From: Vibrio rhodolitus
Lineage (GTDB): Bacteria; Pseudomonadota; Gammaproteobacteria; Enterobacterales; Vibrionaceae
Direction: 5' to 3'
DNA: 64,000 bases
NCBI RefSeq assembly: GCF_003350325.1
Contig: NZ_QLYZ01000009.1
Location: 97,851 to 161,850, forward strand
This document shows, in pieces, positions 15,526 through 24,255 of this stretch (positions within the stretch are counted from its first letter, which is position 1; the number at the start of each line of letters is the position of its first letter). Below the pieces are notes generated by a model. That model saw only the letters and a list, made by a program, of their open reading frames with translations, did not search any database and was not told the origin of the DNA. Made by a program: the position numbers and the translations under genes.

Positions 15526-17772
15526 ATGCTTTCTCAACTAAGGGACATAGTTGAACAAGTTTCAAGAGTCGAAAACGTTCATGCGGCGTTGCAGCTTTTG
15601 GTGAAACAGACTTGTCTCGCTATGCACACGGAGTGCTGTACGATTTACCTTGCCAACGAGGAGATGCAGCGTCTTGAGTTAATGGCGACTCAAGGCTTGC
15701 GCTTTAAAGGCAATAAAATTCATATCAACTTCAGTGAAGGCTTGGTGGGTTTGGTCAAACGCAGTGCCGAACCGCTCAACCTTGCTGAAGCTTCCAAACA
15801 TCCTAACTTTAAATATTTCTCTCAGCTCGGTGAAGAGGTTTATCAAAGCTTCTTAGGTACGCCGATCATTCACCGTAAACAGGTGCTTGGTGTGCTGGTG
15901 GTGCAGCAAAAACAGCCCCGCCAATTTGATGAGATGGAAGAGTCCTTTTTAGTCACATTAGCTGCCCAGCTTGCTGTGATTATTGCCCATGCGCAAACGC
16001 AAGGTCAGTGGCGTCTAGAGAAAACCCAGCAGGCGATTCGTGGTATTCCCGCGTCTTCCGGTGTCGCGATTGGACAATTTTGGTGGGATGACAGTCAACC
16101 ACTGCTCTCTGATGTCAGCCCTGCGTCGACATTAGATACTGAACGTGAGCAGGAATGGCTATTGCTCGCGATAGAAGCTGCACTGAATGATTTTCGTCGC
16201 ATGCGTAAAAAGCTCGACAGTGAAATCAACAAAGATACCTTGGCGATATTCGACCTCTTTACTCACTTGCTCAATGATCCTATGTTGCGTAAGGATCTGA
16301 AAGCTCAGATCCAAAAAGGCGATCGTGCTGATTGGGCCGTGCGCCAAGTGGTGGAAACCTACTCCAACCGTTTTGCTCGTATGTCAGACAGTTACCTGCG
16401 CGAGCGGGCACAAGATGTGCGCGAGTTAGGGCAGCGACTCCTCTATTTCCTCAATAATACCGAGCAAGAGCAGCAAACTTTTGATCAGCCAGTTATTTTG
16501 GTGGTGCGTGAGTTAACGGCATCGCTGCTAGCGTCGATTCCGAAAGATCAGCTTCTCGCGGTGATTTCATTAGAAGGCGCGGCGAACTCGCATGCGGCAA
16601 TTTTGTCGCGGGCTCTTGGTATTCCTGCGGTGATGGGCGTCAACCTTAATCTGAGTACCATCAATGGTAAGCAGGGCATAGTCGATGGCTACAGCGGTAA
16701 GATCTTAGTTTCACCGAGTCGTCAGTTGCTCAAAGAATACCGAGCACTAGCCAATGAAGAGCGCGAGTTAGCCAATATGGTTAATCAACGCATTGAGGAG
16801 CCTGCGCAAACCAGTGACGGTGAGCGTATTGAAGTATTTCTCAATGCTGGGTTAAGTGCTGATGCGAATATTGCGGTTAACCAAGGAGTCGATGGGGTTG
16901 GTCTTTATCGCACCGAAATTAGCTTTTTATTGCAGCATCGTTTTCCCTCGGAAGATGAGCAGACCCAGCAATACCACTCGGTGCTAACCACGTATCCGGA
17001 CAAACGGGTGGTGATGCGCACGTTAGATATTGGTGGTGACAAACCACTGCCATATTTGCCAATCGAGGAAGACAACCCGTTTCTCGGCTGGCGAGGAATT
17101 CGTTTCACACTCGATCATCCTGATATTTTCCTAATGCAGATCCGCGCCATGATGCGCGCTAGTGCCGATACGCAAAACTTAAGCATTCTTCTGCCTATGG
17201 TGTCAGGAGCGCAAGAGTTAGACGATGCACTGGTTTTGATTGAACAGGCTTACAGTGAAGTGCTGGCACTTAATCCTAACCTAGCAAGACCGCAAGTCGG
17301 CATTATGATCGAAGTGCCTTCCATGCTCTACTTGCTGCCACTTTTGGCCGATAAAATTGACTTTGTCTCGGTCGGTACCAACGATTTAACCCAATATTTG
17401 CTTGCTGTAGACCGTAATAATTCACGCGTATCGGACGTGTATGAGAGTATGCATCCTGCGGTGATTATGGCACTCAACCATATTTATCACACTTGCCAGC
17501 AATTAAAATTGCCAGTCTGTATTTGTGGTGAGTTGGCCGGGGATCCGATAGGTTCTTTGCTCTTGGTTGGTTTAGGCTATCGTAGTTTAAGTATGAACAC
17601 GTCAAACGTAGCTAAGGTCAAATACCTATTGCGCCATACCAGTATCGAAGAGCTAAGCCAATTGGCTAACCGCGCATTAACTCAGCCTTATGGGCACAAT
17701 ATTTACACTATGATGGAAGATTATTTCGAATTGAAAGGCTTCTCTGGCTTTATCCGTGCGGGTAAAAAATAA
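15526..17772 (+). CDS. ptsP: PtsP, enzyme I of the nitrogen PTS
   Basis: Transfers phosphate from PEP to NPr in the regulatory PTS-Ntr pathway, which responds to nitrogen and potassium status. 748 residues. An N-terminal GAF domain (about 1-160) precedes the PTS enzyme I part. The phosphorylated residue is His356 (GAANSHAAILSRALGIPAV), the same number as in E. coli. The PEP-binding barrel (about 430-730) includes the expected Cys motif (VCICGELAGDP). The start lies two bases after the rppH stop, with SD within the end of rppH. Confidence 0.96.
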   Translation: MLSQLRDIVEQVSRVENVHAALQLLVKQTCLAMHTECCTIYLANEEMQRLELMATQGLRFKGNKIHINFSEGLVGLVKRSAEPLNLAEASKHPNFKYFSQLGEEVYQSFLGTPIIHRKQVLGVLVVQQKQPRQFDEMEESFLVTLAAQLAVIIAHAQTQGQWRLEKTQQAIRGIPASSGVAIGQFWWDDSQPLLSDVSPASTLDTEREQEWLLLAIEAALNDFRRMRKKLDSEINKDTLAIFDLFTHLLNDPMLRKDLKAQIQKGDRADWAVRQVVETYSNRFARMSDSYLRERAQDVRELGQRLLYFLNNTEQEQQTFDQPVILVVRELTASLLASIPKDQLLAVISLEGAANSHAAILSRALGIPAVMGVNLNLSTINGKQGIVDGYSGKILVSPSRQLLKEYRALANEERELANMVNQRIEEPAQTSDGERIEVFLNAGLSADANIAVNQGVDGVGLYRTEISFLLQHRFPSEDEQTQQYHSVLTTYPDKRVVMRTLDIGGDKPLPYLPIEEDNPFLGWRGIRFTLDHPDIFLMQIRAMMRASADTQNLSILLPMVSGAQELDDALVLIEQAYSEVLALNPNLARPQVGIMIEVPSMLYLLPLLADKIDFVSVGTNDLTQYLLAVDRNNSRVSDVYESMHPAVIMALNHIYHTCQQLKLPVCICGELAGDPIGSLLLVGLGYRSLSMNTSNVAKVKYLLRHTSIEELSQLANRALTQPYGHNIYTMMEDYFELKGFSGFIRAGKK

Positions 17773-17781
17773 GGAAACATC

Positions 17782-18573
17782 GTGAATGTCGAACTGATCT
17801 TGTTGCTGCTGTTACTGGGCGGGTTTGTTGGTGTAATGGCAGGGTTGTTGGGTATTGGCGGTGGCTTGATTGTGGTGCCTGCGCTGGTTGTGCTTCTGCC
17901 TAAAGCAGGGATTGACCCCTCGATTACCATGAACATCGCGCTCGCGACGTCCTTATCGACCATTATAGTGACCTCAGGCTCTTCAGCACTTAACCACCTT
18001 AAACTTGGCAATGTCGACATGTTTGTCGTCAAATGGCTGATGCCAGGGGTGGTGATAGGTGGCTTTGTCGGCGCTAATGTGGCTGAGTGGATCCCGAGTG
18101 AATATCTTCCCAAAGTGTTTGGTGTGATTGTTTTGCTGCTTGCATTGCAGATGCTGTTGTCGATCAAAAGCACTACTGAGCGTACGATGCCGCCAAGTGG
18201 CATTACCATGGGATATGGCGCTGGGATTGGCATTATCTCTAGCCTCGCCGGGATTGGTGGCGGCTCTTTATCGGTGCCATTTCTTAATCGCCATGGCGTT
18301 GAGATGCGAAAAGCGGTAGGCTCTTCCTCTGTTTGCGGTTGCGTTATCGCTATCTCCGGTATGACGGGGTTTATTTTGCATGGCTACAGCGCGGAAAATT
18401 TACCTAATTATAGCGTTGGATATGTATACCTACCGGCTTTAGCTGCGATAGCATCTACCTCAATGTTGACCACTAAGGTGGGCGCCAAATTGGCGACCTC
18501 TTTACCTACGGCGGCATTGAAAAAGATCTTCGCGCTATTTTTGATGTTTGTCGCCGGAACTATGTTGCTGTAG
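17782..18573 (+). CDS. TauE/SafE-family membrane permease
   Basis: 263 residues, almost entirely hydrophobic, about eight membrane helices. Two related glycine-rich motifs (GLLGIGGGLIVVPAL near 28 and SLAGIGGGSLSVPFL near 152) are the inverted-repeat signature of TauE/SafE (DUF81) permeases. Members export sulfoacetate or sulfite or take up small acids; the substrate cannot be read from the sequence. Start GTG 17782, with AAGGAAA upstream. It lies nine bases after ptsP and 41 before lgt, so it is probably cotranscribed. Confidence 0.88.
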   Translation: MNVELILLLLLLGGFVGVMAGLLGIGGGLIVVPALVVLLPKAGIDPSITMNIALATSLSTIIVTSGSSALNHLKLGNVDMFVVKWLMPGVVIGGFVGANVAEWIPSEYLPKVFGVIVLLLALQMLLSIKSTTERTMPPSGITMGYGAGIGIISSLAGIGGGSLSVPFLNRHGVEMRKAVGSSSVCGCVIAISGMTGFILHGYSAENLPNYSVGYVYLPALAAIASTSMLTTKVGAKLATSLPTAALKKIFALFLMFVAGTMLL

Positions 18574-18614
18574 CGCACTCTCATCTAAATCATTATTAAA
18601 AGAGTAGTCTTCTT

Positions 18615-19439
18615 ATGTCTCAGGGATACTTTGAATTTCCTAATATTGATCCAGTGTTGGTATCAATTGGTCCACTATCGATTCGTTGGTATGGCTTAAT
18701 GTATTTAATCGGTTTTGCTTTCGCTTTATGGCTGGCAAATCGACGCGCGGATAAGCCGGGTAGTGGTTGGACTCGTGAACAAGTGTCTGACTTGCTCTTT
18801 GCTGGTTTTCTAGGTGTAGTTATTGGTGGTCGTGTCGGCTACGTGCTGTTCTACAACTTTGACCTTTTCCTGCAAGACCCTCTGTACTTGTTTAAGGTCT
18901 GGACTGGTGGCATGTCATTCCATGGCGGTCTGCTGGGTGTGATTAGCGCTATGTTCTGGTATGCGCGCAAAAATGGCCGTACTTTCTTTGGTGTCGCGGA
19001 TTTTATTGCCCCGCTGGTACCATTCGGTTTAGGTATGGGTCGTTTGGGTAACTTTATGAACAGCGAGCTGTGGGGGCGCGTAACAGACGTGCCATGGGCG
19101 ATTGTGTTCCCAAATGGCGGACCACTTCCTCGCCACCCTTCACAGCTGTATGAGATGGCATTAGAAGGTGTGGTGTTGTTTTTGATCCTCAACTGGTTTA
19201 TTAAAAAACCTCGCCCACTTGGATCTGTGTCAGGGCTTTTCCTTGCTGGTTACGGTACATTCCGTTTCTTAGTCGAATACGTCCGCGAGCCAGATGCGCA
19301 TCTTGGTTTGTTTGGTGGCTTTATCTCTATGGGTCAAATTCTATCATTGCCGATGGTTATCATTGGTCTATTGATGATGGTATGGGCCTACAAGCGTGGC
19401 CACTTTAAAGACGAATTACCCCAACAGAAAGCGAAGTAA
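18615..19439 (+). CDS. lgt: Prolipoprotein diacylglyceryl transferase
   Basis: First enzyme of lipoprotein maturation. It moves diacylglycerol from phosphatidylglycerol to the lipobox Cys, in the inner membrane. 274 residues, seven or so membrane helices. Signature motifs are present: [12 protein letters not shown] near the N-terminus, [11 protein letters not shown] near 75, FHGGLLG near 103, and the Lgt signature [16 protein letters not shown] near 140-155. LVEYVREPD follows near 232. thyA follows after nine bases, the same lgt-thyA pair as in enterobacteria. lspA, the next step in the pathway, is encoded at 29956. Confidence 0.96.
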   Translation: MSQGYFEFPNIDPVLVSIGPLSIRWYGLMYLIGFAFALWLANRRADKPGSGWTREQVSDLLFAGFLGVVIGGRVGYVLFYNFDLFLQDPLYLFKVWTGGMSFHGGLLGVISAMFWYARKNGRTFFGVADFIAPLVPFGLGMGRLGNFMNSELWGRVTDVPWAIVFPNGGPLPRHPSQLYEMALEGVVLFLILNWFIKKPRPLGSVSGLFLAGYGTFRFLVEYVREPDAHLGLFGGFISMGQILSLPMVIIGLLMMVWAYKRGHFKDELPQQKAK

Positions 19440-19448
19440 GGAATTGGT

Positions 19449-20300
19449 GTGAAACAGTATTTAGATCTCTGTCAGCGAATTGTTGACCAAGGTGAGTGGG
19501 TTGAAAACGAGCGTACTGGTAAACGCTGTCTAACCGTGATTAATGCCGATTTAACCTACGATGTGGCTAACAACCAATTTCCGCTTGTAACGACTCGTAA
19601 GAGTTTTTGGAAAGCTGCTGTGGCTGAGTTGCTGGGTTACATTCGTGGTTACGACAACGCGGAAGATTTTCGTCAGCTAGGTACCAAAACTTGGGATGCG
19701 AACGCTAACCTAAATGAAGCTTGGCTAAACAACCCATACCGCAAGGGTGAAGACGACATGGGACGCGTATATGGCGTGCAAGGTCGTGCGTGGGCAAAAC
19801 CGGATGGTGGCCATATTGACCAACTGCGCAAGATTGTTGATGACTTGACGCGCGGCGTTGATGACCGTGGTGAGATCTTAAACTTCTACAACCCAGGTGA
19901 GTTCCATATGGGCTGTTTGCGTCCATGTATGTACAGTCACCATTTCTCGCTACTCGGCGACACACTGTACCTAAATAGTACTCAGCGCTCATGTGATGTA
20001 CCGCTAGGGTTGAACTTCAACATGGTTCAGGTTTATGTGTTCCTCGCGATTATGGCGCAAATTACAGGTAAGAAAGCGGGTGTGGCGTATCACAAGATTG
20101 TTAACGCGCATATTTACGAAGACCAACTTGAGTTGATGCGTGATGTACAGCTTAAACGTGAGCCTCTGGCGCCAGCGACGTTCCATATTAACCCGGAGAT
20201 TAAGTCGCTAGAAGACTTAGAAACATGGGTAACCTTGGATGATTTCTGGGTAGAAGGTTATGAGTGCCACGACCCAATTCAATACCCGTTTTCGGTGTAA
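19449..20300 (+). CDS. thyA: Thymidylate synthase
   Basis: Converts dUMP to dTMP with methylenetetrahydrofolate. 283 residues. Catalytic Cys160 lies in [12 protein letters not shown], where enteric ThyA has PPCHAFFQF; this variant is normal for vibrios. The phosphate-binding Arg and Asp-containing segment [15 protein letters not shown] (near 177-191) and HIYEDQLE (near 219-226) are present. The start is GTG 19449, preceded by AAGGAAT. It is the last gene of the ptsP-lgt-thyA run, followed by a strong terminator. Confidence 0.96.
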   Translation: MKQYLDLCQRIVDQGEWVENERTGKRCLTVINADLTYDVANNQFPLVTTRKSFWKAAVAELLGYIRGYDNAEDFRQLGTKTWDANANLNEAWLNNPYRKGEDDMGRVYGVQGRAWAKPDGGHIDQLRKIVDDLTRGVDDRGEILNFYNPGEFHMGCLRPCMYSHHFSLLGDTLYLNSTQRSCDVPLGLNFNMVQVYVFLAIMAQITGKKAGVAYHKIVNAHIYEDQLELMRDVQLKREPLAPATFHINPEIKSLEDLETWVTLDDFWVEGYECHDPIQYPFSV

Positions 20301-20317
20301 GTGATAGATTGAATGAA

Positions 20318-20348
20318 AAAGACCGACCTAGCGTCGGTCTTTTTTTTG
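20318..20348 (+). terminator. Rho-independent terminator after thyA
   Basis: AAAGACCGAC / GTCGGTCTTT with a five-base loop (CTAGC), followed by eight T. Stem core 20321-20327 with 20333-20339. Confidence 0.95.
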
Positions 20349-20352
20349 GGGT

Positions 20353-20664
20353 GCGGGAACGCGTTGCTACGGAACGTTGCACTGCGCTTCACTTACGGAT
20401 GCGGGAACGCGTTGCTATGGAACGTTGCGCTGCACTTCACTTACGGATGCTGGAAGGTATTGCTACGGAACGTTGCGCTGCGCTTCACTTACGGATGCGG
20501 GAACGCGTTGCTATGGAACGTTGCGCTGCGCTTAACTTACGGATGCGGGAAGGTGATGCTACGGAAAGTTGCGCTGCGTTTCATTTACGGATTCGGGAGG
20601 CGTTGCTGCGGAACGTTGCGCTGCACTTCACTTACGGATGTGGGAACGCCTTGCTACCGAATGC
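20353..20664. repeat. 48-bp tandem repeat array, six units plus a partial one
   Basis: Units begin at 20353, 20401, 20449, 20497, 20545 (each 48 bp) and 20593 (47 bp). A partial unit runs from 20640 to about 20664. Each reads GCGGGAACGCGTTGCTACGG, then AACGTTGCGCTGCGCTTCAC, then TTACGGAT, with a few substitutions. The unit contains two short palindromes, AACGCGTT and AACGTT. It lies right after the thyA terminator and before that of nptA, so it is probably untranscribed or weakly transcribed. Because 48 is a multiple of three, two frames stay open (16-residue period), but no SD supports translation. Confidence 0.92.
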
Positions 20665-20680
20665 TTTTTCCGTGAGCGAA

Positions 20681-20726
20681 GCGTTCCGTAAACGCAGTGT
20701 TCCTATGTTTCCGTAGCCTGCGTTCC
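20681..20726 (-). repeat. Inverted fragments of the 48-bp unit beside the array
   Basis: On the minus strand 20707-20726 reads GGAACGCAGGCTACGGAAAC, which closely matches the unit start GGAACGCGTTGCTACGGAAC. 20681-20704 gives a second degenerate match (GGAACACTGCGTTTACGGAA). Both are in opposite orientation to the array. Confidence 0.55.
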
Positions 20727-20730
20727 TTGC

Positions 20731-20762
20731 AAAAAAAAGCCCCTGACCGAGGTCAGGGGCTT
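20731..20762 (-). terminator. Rho-independent terminator after nptA
   Basis: Twelve-bp perfect stem AAGCCCCTGACC / GGTCAGGGGCTT (20737-20748 with 20751-20762). The A run at 20731-20738 becomes a T run on the minus strand. Confidence 0.94.
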
Positions 20763-20787
20763 AGCAAGCGATGGTGTGTACTTGTAA

Positions 20788-21933
20788 TTATACTGTCAGA
20801 GCTAGAATTGCACCTGGTAGCAGGATGAACACCGATAGTAGGTATGCTGCTACTACTGCTTTGTTCTTAACTGCTGTTTCAGCTAGCAGCTCTGCACATT
20901 TCACTGGAATCTCACGTAGGAACGGGATACCAAAGATAAATACTGTTGCCATTAGGTTGAACACTAGGTGTACCAGAGCAATTTGTAGTGCGAACACTGC
21001 GAACTCACCAGATACAGCTGTTGCTGCTAGTAGCGCGGTAATACAAGTACCGATGTTAGCGCCTAGAGTGAACGGGTAAACGTCACGAACTTTAAGAACG
21101 CCAGTACCTACTAGTGGAACCATTAGACTAGTTGTCGTAGAAGAAGACTGAACTAGTACAGTTACGATAGAACCCGATACGATACCGTGGATTGGACCAC
21201 GCCCGATTGCGTTCTTAAGAATATCACGTGCACGACCAACCATTAGACCTTTCATTAGCTTACCCATTACGGTGATAGCTAGGAAGATTGTCGCGATACC
21301 GATAGCGATAAGTAATACGCCACCAACAGTGTTACCAAATGTACCTAGAGGACCTTGTAGTGCACTGATCACTGGCTTAGTGATTGGTTTGATAAAGTCA
21401 AAACCACCCACGCTCATATCACCCGTGTTTAGTAGTGGTGAAACCAACCAGTGAGACACTTTGTCTAGAATACCGAACATCATCTCTAGCGGTAGGAAGA
21501 TCATTACTGCTAGTAGGTTGAAGAAGTCGTGGATCGTCGCACTTGCAAAAGCGCGTTGGAATTCTTCTTTGCAACGAACGTGACCTAGAGAAACTAGAGT
21601 GTTAGTTACTGTTGTACCAATGTTTGCACCCATAACCATAGGGATTGCAGTTTCAACTGGTAAACCACCAGCCACAAGGCCGACGATAATAGAAGTTACT
21701 GTACTTGAAGACTGGATAAGTGCTGTAGCCACAAGACCGATCATTAGACCAGCAATTGGGTGAGCCGCAAATTCAAATAGAACTTTAGCTTGGTCGCCCA
21801 CTGACCATTTAAAACCAGTACCTACCATTGATACCGCTAGAAGCAGTAAGTACAACATGAATGCCAAGTTAGCCCAGCGTAACCAGCGAGCCGTGCTCGA
21901 GATAGGTGCTGCTGTAGTAGTAGCTTGGTTCAT
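20788..21933 (-). CDS. nptA: Sodium/phosphate cotransporter
   Basis: Inner-membrane Na+-dependent phosphate symporter of the NptA/SLC34 (PF02690) type. 381 residues, about eight to ten membrane helices. The family's duplicated QSSS motif is clear: LIQSSSTVTSIIVGLVAGG (first half) and LVQSSSTTTSLMVPLVG (second half), each followed by GANIGT (GANIGTTVTN, GANIGTCITA). Start ATG 21933, with GGAG (CGGAGAAATATTT) upstream. Codon use is biased like that of highly expressed genes. Divergent from nhaR; a possible PhoB box lies about 80 bases upstream. Confidence 0.93.
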   Translation of the reverse strand: MNQATTTAAPISSTARWLRWANLAFMLYLLLLAVSMVGTGFKWSVGDQAKVLFEFAAHPIAGLMIGLVATALIQSSSTVTSIIVGLVAGGLPVETAIPMVMGANIGTTVTNTLVSLGHVRCKEEFQRAFASATIHDFFNLLAVMIFLPLEMMFGILDKVSHWLVSPLLNTGDMSVGGFDFIKPITKPVISALQGPLGTFGNTVGGVLLIAIGIATIFLAITVMGKLMKGLMVGRARDILKNAIGRGPIHGIVSGSIVTVLVQSSSTTTSLMVPLVGTGVLKVRDVYPFTLGANIGTCITALLAATAVSGEFAVFALQIALVHLVFNLMATVFIFGIPFLREIPVKCAELLAETAVKNKAVVAAYLLSVFILLPGAILALTV

Positions 21934-22011
21934 AAATATTTCTCCGTTGGACCGTTTAACTCTTTAATTTGGTCTGTAAGTTGAATCTGAGGGCGATAGT
22001 AGAGAGGAAAT

Positions 22012-22029
22012 ATTTCAGTAATATTACAG
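22012..22029 (-). promoter_or_regulatory. Possible PhoB box upstream of nptA
   Basis: Minus strand CTGTAAT-ATTA-CTGAAAT has the 7-4-7 layout of the Pho box (two CTGTCAT-like repeats 11 bp apart), with one and two mismatches. It fits a phosphate transporter, but the match is weak. Confidence 0.3.
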
Positions 22030-22198
22030 TTCGGTGTAACAGTGATTTTTTTTCGTTTAGTAAGCGGATATGTCTGTAATTTCTGTTTTACATATTATTT
22101 AACTCATTGATTTAAAATGGTAATTAAGGGATTTTCTTAGGGTTGAAATCAGTCACAAAAATGTCAGAAAAGTCAGGTTTTGGTTAGAGTGAAGCGGG

Positions 22199-22224
22199 TT
22201 TTATGACAATTGACTGTCATAAAA
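22199..22224. promoter_or_regulatory. Perfect 10-bp inverted repeat between nptA and nhaR
   Basis: TTTTATGACA, six bases, TGTCATAAAA. It lies 124 bases before the nhaR start and 266 from nptA in a 414-bp divergent gap. It contains a T-N11-A core, so it may be the binding site of a LysR-type regulator, with NhaR itself the obvious candidate. The rest of the gap (21934-22347) is AT-rich and shows no other gene. Confidence 0.5.
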
Positions 22225-22347
22225 GGCAATTGAGATGTAGGTAAAACAATTTGTTTTGCTGTTATTGTCTCGGTTTTTTCGAGTTATTGTTGTCATCTTG
22301 GGCTTTTGTTATAAATTACCTATATCAATTGAACAGCAAAACACATC

Positions 22348-23238
22348 ATGTCTCATCTAAATTACAACCACCTCTACTATTTCTGGATGGTCTGCAAACA
22401 AGGATCGGTAACAAAAGCTGCCGATGCGCTCTTTCTTACTCCGCAGACGGTCACTGGTCAGATAAAAGCACTGGAAGATCGCCTTGATGGTAAGTTAACC
22501 AAACGTAATGGACGCAGTGTGGAGCCAACCGAGTTAGGACAGCTCGTTTTCAAATATGCAGATCGTATGTTTGGTTTGAGCTATGAGATGCTTGATATTG
22601 TCAATTACAGCCAACATTCCAATATCTTATTTGATGTTGGTGTCGCGGATGCACTATCAAAGCGTTTGGTCAGTAAAATCTTGATGACCACAGTACCAGA
22701 AGATAACAGCATTCATTTGCGCTGCTTTGAGTCAACCCACGAAATGTTATTGGAGCAATTGGCGCAACATAAGCTGGATATGATTTTGTCTGATTGCCCG
22801 GTGGATTCGAGCCAAAGCCCGGGTTTGTTTAGTAAAAAGCTCGGTGAAAGCAGCATGAGCTTCTTTTGCTCGGGGAAAGTTGAGAAAGTGAAGTTTCCTG
22901 AGGTTTTAGAGCAGCGTAAGCTTTTGATCCCCGGCAGCCGAACGGCAATGGGGCGTAAGGTGATTGAATGGTTTGATCGCCAAGGCATTACCGTCGACAT
23001 TCTCGGCGAGTTTGATGACGTGGCGCTGATGAAGGCGTTTGCACGTTATCACGATGATGTGATTTTCTTAGCCCCCACGCTATACAGCAAAGAGATTCAG
23101 GAAGACCAAGCTTTACAGTTGCTTGGGCATATTGATGAGTTAAAAGAAGAGTACTACGTTATTTTTGCCGAGCGAATGATCCAACATCCTGCAGTGAAAA
23201 ACGTATGTGATGCGGATTTTAGTAAACTATTTAACTAA
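22348..23238 (+). CDS. nhaR: LysR-type transcriptional activator NhaR
   Basis: Regulator of sodium/proton antiport. 296 residues. The N-terminus [20 protein letters not shown] and the helix-turn-helix ([23 protein letters not shown], about 20-42) are close to E. coli NhaR. The remainder is a LysR effector domain. In enterobacteria it follows nhaA, which is absent here. Instead its neighbour is the divergent Na+/phosphate transporter nptA. Start ATG 22348; the SD is weak. Confidence 0.92.
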   Translation: MSHLNYNHLYYFWMVCKQGSVTKAADALFLTPQTVTGQIKALEDRLDGKLTKRNGRSVEPTELGQLVFKYADRMFGLSYEMLDIVNYSQHSNILFDVGVADALSKRLVSKILMTTVPEDNSIHLRCFESTHEMLLEQLAQHKLDMILSDCPVDSSQSPGLFSKKLGESSMSFFCSGKVEKVKFPEVLEQRKLLIPGSRTAMGRKVIEWFDRQGITVDILGEFDDVALMKAFARYHDDVIFLAPTLYSKEIQEDQALQLLGHIDELKEEYYVIFAERMIQHPAVKNVCDADFSKLFN

Positions 23239-23357
23239 GGTCTTTTACAGCTTGAATTAAATCGATTAACATTTGTAAGCAGCTAAGTGTATAAAATTTA
23301 AACTGATGCAGCCTCAAAACTTCGTGAGATGTTTTGTTGTTCCAAGGAGGCTTACTT

Positions 23358-23666
23358 ATGAATGTGCAAGAGATGGAGAAAAATTCAGCTCAAGCAGTAG
23401 TGCTGTTGAAAGCAATGGCAAATGAAAGACGGCTACAGATTTTGTGTATGTTGCACAACCAAGAGCTATCTGTAGGAGAGTTATGTAGTAAGCTCGAACT
23501 GAGTCAGTCTGCATTATCACAACATTTAGCTTGGCTGCGTCGCGATGGCTTGGTGGTCACACGCAAAGAAGCGCAAACGGTCTATTACACGTTAAGCAGT
23601 GAAGAGGTCAAAGCGTTGATCCATTTGCTGCACAATTTATATTGTCAGCCAGTCAGTTCGCTTTAA
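23358..23666 (+). CDS. hlyU: ArsR-family regulator HlyU
   Basis: Winged-helix regulator that in pathogenic vibrios raises expression of haemolysin or RTX toxin genes by displacing H-NS. 102 residues from ATG 23358, with AAGGAGG eight bases upstream. A TTG at 23334 would add eight residues and is unlikely. The sequence (MANERRLQILCML, then LSVGELCSKLELSQSALSQH, then LAWLRRDGLVVTRKEAQTV) is that of HlyU. Its two Cys residues (near 30 and 38-42) could be redox active. No target toxin gene is present in this window. Confidence 0.9.
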   Translation: MNVQEMEKNSAQAVVLLKAMANERRLQILCMLHNQELSVGELCSKLELSQSALSQHLAWLRRDGLVVTRKEAQTVYYTLSSEEVKALIHLLHNLYCQPVSSL

Positions 23667-23685
23667 AACAGCAAATTATAGATAT

Positions 23686-23712
23686 AAAAAAACCGGCCAA
23701 GGCCGGTTTTTT
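23686..23712. terminator. Bidirectional terminator between hlyU and rpsT
   Basis: AAAAAACCGGCC, AA, GGCCGGTTTTTT: perfect, with A and T runs on both sides, so it can serve both convergent genes. Confidence 0.95.
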
Positions 23713-23735
23713 CTTCACTGGAAATCAGAGTTCTA

Positions 23736-23996
23736 TTATAGAGCTTTGATTGCAGCAGCGAAACGAGACTTATGACGAGCAGCTTTGTTCTTGTGAACAA
23801 GACCTTTAGTCGCCATACGGTCTAGGATTGGTGTAACTGCAGCGAATGCAGCAGTTGCAGCTTCTTTGTCGCCTGCTTCGATAGCAGCAACAGTTTTCTT
23901 CATGTAAGTGCGCATCATAGAACGACGGCTAGCGTTGTGCTGGCGACGTTTCTCAGCTTGGATAGCGCGCTTCTTAGCAGATTTACTATTTGCCAA
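23736..23996 (-). CDS. rpsT: Ribosomal protein S20
   Basis: 86-residue basic protein of the 30S subunit, (M)[20 protein letters not shown]. The start is TTG at 23996, eight bases after GGGAG. The same rare UUG start is used by E. coli rpsT, where it is tied to autoregulation. Another in-frame TTG at 24011 overlaps the SD itself and is rejected. Divergent from murJ. Confidence 0.96.
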   Translation of the reverse strand: MANSKSAKKRAIQAEKRRQHNASRRSMMRTYMKKTVAAIEAGDKEAATAAFAAVTPILDRMATKGLVHKNKAARHKSRFAAAIKAL

Positions 23997-24255
23997 GGGT
24001 CTAACTCCCAAAAACTTTAGTTCGGTGACAATTTAAGGGCAGGGAATATCCCCTATTTGCACCCAAATGTCAAATGATTTGTGCAAAAACCAGTCTGAGC
24101 CAAACAATTTTTGGATTCGACGAGTCATCGCGGTTAAGATGGCGGGGATTCTATCAGTATTCTTTTTTTAATGCTAATACTTATCTGCCTAGAAAACGAC
24201 TTTCCTTCATCTAATCGGGCGGAACAACGCAGTATGGCTGATATTTGAGGTAATT

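Noticed and set aside
19903..19935. Suspected mutation of the ThyA active site (RPCMYSHHF instead of PPCHAFFQF)
   Set aside because: The catalytic Cys160 is kept, and I recall this variant as normal for Vibrio thymidylate synthases.
20353..20664. CRISPR array
   Set aside because: The units are contiguous with no spacers, and no cas genes are present.
20264..20716. Two overlapping ORFs (150 and 120 residues) running through the 48-bp array
   Set aside because: They stay open only because the repeat unit is a multiple of three. No SD, odd composition (16-residue periodic), one starts inside thyA, and they lie after a strong terminator.
23334..23666. Pathogenicity island around hlyU
   Set aside because: hlyU lies between core genes (nhaR and rpsT) with no mobility genes or toxin genes nearby; it is a core regulator in vibrios.
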